Made by a program: the position numbers and the translations under genes
Part shown: piece by piece, positions 58,711-64,000 of the stretch
Layout of the letters: every line of letters begins with the position of its first letter
How positions within the stretch are numbered: position 1 is the first letter of the stretch
Assembly: GCA_035222895.1 (NCBI GenBank)
Contig: JAVYIG010007913.1
Coordinates: forward strand, 1 to 64,000
DNA from: Strongylocentrotus droebachiensis
Taxonomy: Eukaryota; Echinodermata; Echinoidea; Camarodonta; Strongylocentrotidae
DNA length: 64,000 nucleotides
Direction: 5' to 3'
Notes under the pieces: model-generated
What the model saw: the letters and a program-made list of their open reading frames with translations, nothing else
The model's database searches: none
What the model was told of the DNA's origin: nothing

Positions 58711-60411
58711 GTGCGTACCTCAACAAGAGTCGCCAATATTTTCTCTTTACCCTTTCGAGACAGTCATAATTTATTTCTCATTTTCATATTTTGGACTATT
58801 AAATTTGATTCAGAACCTTAAGATCATCTCAGATTCATAAATAGAAAGTGCAAAGAACTCTTTTAAGATTTGCGTTCTCATACTATTCTGTTATATAGTG
58901 ATCCTGAAATGTCGAGGGTTTTCGCGATCTTATTGGATCACACAATAATATTGCTACTATGTCAAAGTTTATCACTTCATAACCATCGTTATAATCTTAT
59001 TCGTTCATCATTTTGTAAAAAGTTTGCAATGAATCATATCTAACTTCCATACCTGTTCAGTTTATTGCTTTTTTCCGGGTTTAATTTGCGTGTACGCGTG
59101 ACGAATCCGGGACAAAACAGATTGAGGGTGTTATTATTACAGGACTAGTTGGTAAACAAAACAATCGTATATGCGTCTTACCACACGAATGTGTTTTCAT
59201 TCCATTATTAACACGAATCGCTCTTTAAAAAATGCTGTATAGTACTTCTGTTATTCTCCTCCGAACAGGGAATGACAGCGTGACTCTTATCACTGTGTTT
59301 TTGTCCTCCCTTTTAAATGAAAAAGATATTAAACCCCTCCCCGTCTGTTCAGAATCACCTTAATGGCTTCGAATGCCCTCTGCAGTATTCCAAAAGTATT
59401 GGTGCTTAGTTTTCAAGTTCAATTGTACGACGTTTTATGAATCCATGCATGATGATTTTGAAAAGGATAGCAGGTATTGTTAAGCAGTCGAGCAGTACTC
59501 GAAAGTGACAGATGTTCTAACTAAACGACATTTGATATAATTGGATATACTTCTGTGTTTTGAACAATGATGTTAGTTCTCTTTCACACACGTTGTACAT
59601 ATCTGATACAAAAAACATTTTAAGAGGGCATAACCCTGAATGGGAAATACTGAAAATTTATTATGAACTGTGTAGTCTCATCATCCCCAAACCGATGCGT
59701 GACATCATAGCAAGACCGAAATGAAAGAGATTGCTCTTGGAGTGTCCAATATTGCAATTTATGACAAGAAGTAACTCATCATGTTGGGTTGAGAGACACT
59801 ATGAGAGAGGGAGAGAAAAAGAAGAAGAGAGAGAGAGAGAGAGAGACGCGTCTTGATAAATAGTAGAACTCAAGATGATATTACGTTGGTTGAAAACGAG
59901 AACGAGAAATAAAGTGAACTGGTGGAGGTCCAAGAAAAATTGGAAGAAATTAGCCAAGTTATGACTTAAGCAATTTGTGATTAATCAAACGTGAACTAGC
60001 AACTATGCACTGTACTTAATTACGCAGCTAGACTTTTTGTTTTGAACTAGGATTCGTTTCTAGAAGTTAAATAATATATGCTGTGCAAGAGGGTCAGCAC
60101 AAGCCTGTTTGCCGAATACCATTCGTGCAGCGGTGTGTAAAATATTTTATGGGGCAGTGGTATTCATGAAATCATGAAGAAGAACTAAAGGAAAAATATC
60201 AAATCGCAGAGAAATCCCCCTCCCCCTAAAAAAGATGTCTTATTGTAACTCTGTCCTCCATAAGACTTTCCTAAACTCCCGAAATCATTAGTTTGTACCA
60301 ATTTTAATAGAATCTATGTTATTAACAATACTAGTACATACATCATGAAAGGATGGTCATTCCTTTAAAGAATCAACCTCAAATAAAAACATAATCTACT
60401 CCAATATGATG
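58711..60411. other. Presumed intron after module B
   Basis: No exon-like sequence. GA microsatellite at 59827-59846. AT-rich throughout. Confidence 0.5.
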
Positions 60412-60742
60412 TTAAAGAGAAGGTTGGGTTCTGGGAGGAGGTGACAAATAATATGTGAGCGTTATCATTGTTATCATGCAAGTGTGGACAAAAATCAGAT
60501 AACAAATGTTCCCTGAAAAAGTATGGCTCTTCAAAAGCCTCAATATTCTGAATATGGAATTTAACAGCATGAAAATCGGGACGGATTTTTAAGCCACATG
60601 TTTGTGTAGTCCCATATAGATGATTCTAGAACCTCGCAGTACACACCAATACTGATATGCTAGATGATCAACCTTTTTGATCAATTCCACACCGTCTTTT
60701 TCACAATACAATCTCATGACAAGAACTCAATTTTTATCTTTA
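60412..60742. mobile_element. TTAA-flanked MITE, near-complete copy of the common family
   Basis: TTAA at 60412 and 60739 with ends agagaaggttgggttctgg and cttgagtt-type gaactcaatttttatc. Contains acctcgcagtacacaccaat and gctagatgatcaacctttt, as in 1820-2200 and 23120-23521. Confidence 0.75.
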
Positions 60743-60749
60743 AGTGCGT

Positions 60750-62050
60750 TTATTTTAATAAATCATTTCTTGTTATGAAGGTAAAAAAGAAATGTCAGAA
60801 AGTCGTTGATATCCGCAAAGGAGCGAGCTGAAGTTCATGCTTAGCATTTCATAATCGCGATTGGTAAGAAAGGAAATATTCCCCCAATGTTATAAAATGC
60901 GAATAATTATGTTATGAAGTGCAACACAACTTCATATATAAGCCTGCATACATGGTATTCGATGCAGTTTATACCATACTACCAGTTGCGAGTGTTACCG
61001 TGAACTATGGCATATTCGCGGCGCCATATGGAACGTTCCCATGCATAATGTATGGTCTAAACGTGAGGTTGGAGGTGTTTGTTTAATAGCACCCAATGTA
61101 ATGAGATATTGTGTGATTGTTTTATATTCCCACCAAGTGTAAGACAGTGTGAGTGTATGAGAAACCCAGTTTACAGTACAACACATGCAGTAGAGTTTTG
61201 TTGTGATAAAATATGATGATATTGAAATGCCGGGGTGATTATGATTACAGGGCCCTCAAGGAGAGCTGTATTAATTAATGCTGATGAGGCTACCCTGGAT
61301 AAACAAGACTTATAACTATTGTTATTATTGTAGTTGTTGTTATTATTATTATGTCATTTAATATGATATGAGTTATGCGTTATAACACCCGGATAAATAA
61401 GTATCGTTGTGAAAATAATACCAAGTTTTTATATGACACACACCCATGACAGCTGACATGGAAATGCCATTAGACATATTATAAGTTTTTTGTTCAATAT
61501 TACCCGAGTGGATCCTGATATTGCTACACTTTACACCTGACACGAAATTAAATAAGCGATATATATATATATTTGCATGAGTAGAACGCGATCCTACTGA
61601 AGCAATTATAAAAGTATTTATCCCCTTCTAGAAGTGTTAACTTTACTGCCTTCTACATATTATAACGAGGAAAAGAGTGTAAATTACGAACATTTACAGG
61701 AAACCCATGAAAATGATTACTAATTGAATTATTCCTCGTGAGTCAGCGGTATTTGATAATATCTTAACATTCTTACATAAAAAATGCATTTTAAACTTGA
61801 GAAGATTACAAAGAAATATATTTTCTATGGAGAAAAGGACATGTTGCACAAATGATGTAGGAATGTTAGGTTAGATGATATTAGAAAGAAGTATACAATA
61901 GATACATATGTAGAAGACACATAAGATAAGAGCAGCTGTTGTAAGCCAAAAACGGACAAGACTTTAGACATATCAGCATGGTTTCAAAACACGATTCACT
62001 CGTTGCAAAGTTCAAAATGGCGGTCACTTACATAATTTCTTCCAAATGGA
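60750..62050. other. No gene recognised
   Basis: AT-rich sequence with an ATT microsatellite (61318-61350) and an AT run at 61559-61570. I found no left terminus of the 62-64 kb element here. Confidence 0.5.
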
Positions 62051-62309
62051 ATAGTATAGTATTAATGACTGCTTTGAGAGAAATAGTTGTTTTTATTCGC
62101 TCAAGGGAAGGTAAGAATTGTGCTATTGCCCGAGGCGTGCCGAGGGCAATAGCCCAATTCTAACCTTCCCGAGAGCGTATAAAAACAACTATTTCTCGAA
62201 TATTAAAGCAGTCATTAATACTTTTATATGCCGAAAAAATTATGACACCACCTTGGCCTTTTTCTAGTTTATCTGCACGGTTGTTTTTTATGATTGTTTC
62301 TTTGAGAGT

Positions 62310-62636
62310 AGACTAGATCTAGATCTAGATTCTACTAGTCTAAGCAAGATATTTTTACAATTTTGGGGGTGGGCCGGCCCTGTGGGGAATATGGAGAAAA
62401 ACCTGCGCATTCATATGACACCTCACTTATTGAGTATCACCTTCAGGATCACGAGCAATATTAGTTTGAATCTCTGGTAATTAAATCTAGCATGATCGAA
62501 TGCGCAATGGCCAATGGAAATGCATAGGGATGTGTGTAATCTCTACGGGAAGAATCTGCATCTGTCCGTGACGTACAAATCACTACAATCACCAGCATCT
62601 GGTTATTGCGTACTAGAATCTAGATCTAGATCTAGG
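62310..62636. mobile_element. Insertion with inverted agatctagatctagattcta ends
   Basis: gactagatctagatctagat ... agaatctagatctagatcta forms inverted ends inside the damaged recombinase element. No ORF and no second copy in the window. Confidence 0.6.
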
Positions 62637-62943
62637 GCTACTGAACAAATTATGGAAGATTTCACGTACCCTTTTGGTGTTCTTGCTGTCAGCATGTCTC
62701 GCATTTGATCCTCATCCAGAAGTCAAAATCTTGGGAGCGTTTCTAATTCAGCCATTTTGGCCTAGTACAGTCGGTCGTCTACATTCACTAGGGAGTCGGG
62801 CTAACTCGCCCCACGGGACATCTCGCCCCAGCGAGATATCCCGACATGATTTATCGATCGAGAGATACCAGTAGTCTGCTAATTAACGGCCAGGACGAAA
62901 GAATGTGAACAAATATCAGCCATATCGTCTAAAATGTACAATG

Positions 62944-63570
62944 AGTGATTTCAAGTTGGGTGTTTAAGGCTGGTGTTAGTGTTTAATAAACACTAACACC
63001 AGCCTAAACACCGAAATGGAAGTCAGCTGGTGTTAAGGCTTTGACCTCTGAATGTCGTCAACTTCCGGTAGCTAGTGTTATCGATTTTGCAAAATTGTCG
63101 TCTGCTGAACCGACCTTTGTGGCTGGTGTTAATATTTTACGTACAAATGTCCTATTCACTAACACTAGCCCCTAGGGATTAAGCAAATGTTGATTTCCAG
63201 TTCGGTGTTAGTGTTGTACCCGCACACAGTCAACGCACGAACGACGCCAATTTATTGTCTGACGAGCAAATAAAAATATGTGAAACAGGTAATTCATATA
63301 TTCTTTCGTGTAAAATTAGTTATTTTCTAAGACCAGAGAAATAAGTGTACATTTATTCTGTACTTTTCATGATATCTTTAGTTTTGATGTACTATTTTTA
63401 AATCATCGTCGTAAAATCAAGTATGTGGTGACGTCACGGCTGGTGTTAAGCTATCGATTTTGATATCGGTATCGGGCTCTTAATTTCATCAGCAAATTCT
63501 CCGCTCGATTTAAGAGCTCTTGACTGCTCTAAACACTAACACTAACACTAACACCAAACTTGAAATCACT
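62944..63570. mobile_element. Nested 627-bp element, 12-bp TIR, target CAATG
   Basis: Begins agtgatttcaagttgggtgt, ends caccaaacttgaaatcact, and is flanked by CAATG at 62939-62943 and 63571-63575. The equivalent place in the intact element (around 7550, inverse) has one CAATG. The interior carries repeated gctggtgttagtgt / aacactaacaccagc words and no ORF. Confidence 0.8.
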
Positions 63571-64000
63571 CAATGAGCACAAACATATACACATTGGTAT
63601 CTCTCGATCGATGAATCGTGTCGGGACATCTCGACCCAGTCTTTGATGCTGGGGCGAGATGTCCCGTGGGGCGAGTTAGCCCGGATTCGCTGCTAGTTGC
63701 ATTACAAAATTGGTAAAATATAGCGACCAATTCTTCGCACACGTACGGTATCCTCGATCGCTCAGACCATTTTTTAACATGTAAACCTATGGGGTAACCA
63801 TGGAGACTGAACTATTTTCCCAATAACCATGGTTACTGGGAATTTTACAGAAATAGTTGAAGTTTATGAATGCAATTTCGACCAATCAGATGGCTGGATT
63901 TCTTAAGTGAGGTATATTATATAGACTGTTACAGACCATGGCTGTTATACGGCTACTTAAAACAAATGCAATTGTTGAAAACATGCTAGATTTATTTTAA

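Larger units (their letters stand above)
62056..63925 (-). mobile_element. Damaged second copy of the TIR/tyrosine-recombinase element
   Basis: Read on the minus strand: terminal repeat 63917-63690 (matching 7276-7520, starting cctcacttaagaaatccagc), the leader and first ~90 bp of the recombinase gene (62945-62650), a 330-bp AGATCT-ended insertion (about 62310-62636), the 70-bp recombinase fragment (62310-62235), and the hairpin (62235-62056). Most of the recombinase and the second terminal repeat are missing, and an early in-frame TGA replaces a codon of the N-terminus. It is therefore a dead, deleted copy. Confidence 0.7.

Overview
This is a window of animal nuclear DNA: spliced genes with short exons (66-460 bp), kilobase introns, GT-AG junctions, and very many small transposons and simple repeats. 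The gene content, the tRNA-type SINEs and the Crypton-type tyrosine recombinase suggest a marine invertebrate. An echinoderm such as a sea urchin is my best guess, but it is an inference and the species is not identified.

Left part (2.9-38.8 kb): two copies of WDR76, a nuclear WD40-propeller protein of the Cmr1/DDB2-like family, lie tail to tail. Copy 1 (+ strand, nine exons 2890-15922) enters from the left edge, and its first five exons are not in the window. Copy 2 (- strand, fourteen exons 38836-22890) is complete, with a predicted 626 residues. Both are open across all visible exons and have the same exon phases. Because they are paralogues, each serves as an empty-site control for transposons found only in the other. 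A solo LTR (5518-6196) and a TIR/tyrosine-recombinase element (7276-10111) are only in copy 1. A TTAA-flanked element (24857-25407) is only in copy 2. An antisense SINE next to exon 9 is shared, so it probably predates the duplication. Between the two 3' ends are last-exon debris (four ~199-bp units at 21.96-22.74 kb), hairpin elements and a TIR element carrying a reverse-transcriptase fragment.

Middle part (39-51.9 kb): mostly non-coding, with simple repeats, MITEs, a hairpin with telomere-like repeats, and possible untranslated leader exons for the next gene.

Right part (51.9-61 kb): two separate N-terminal EF-hand modules on the + strand (51969-53221 and 58250-58710) resemble the start of RASEF/CRACR2A-type large Rab GTPases. 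Both end at a donor in the same codon phase with no coiled-coil or GTPase exons between them. This suggests alternative N-termini of one gene that continues beyond the right edge.

Right end (62-63.9 kb): a damaged second copy of the TIR/tyrosine-recombinase element on the - strand, with a nested 627-bp insertion. The most unusual signal in the window is this pairing of a Crypton-like recombinase ORF with ~245-bp terminal inverted repeats, seen in two copies. Exon coordinates were read by eye from splice signals and from comparing the paralogues. No alignment or search was run.
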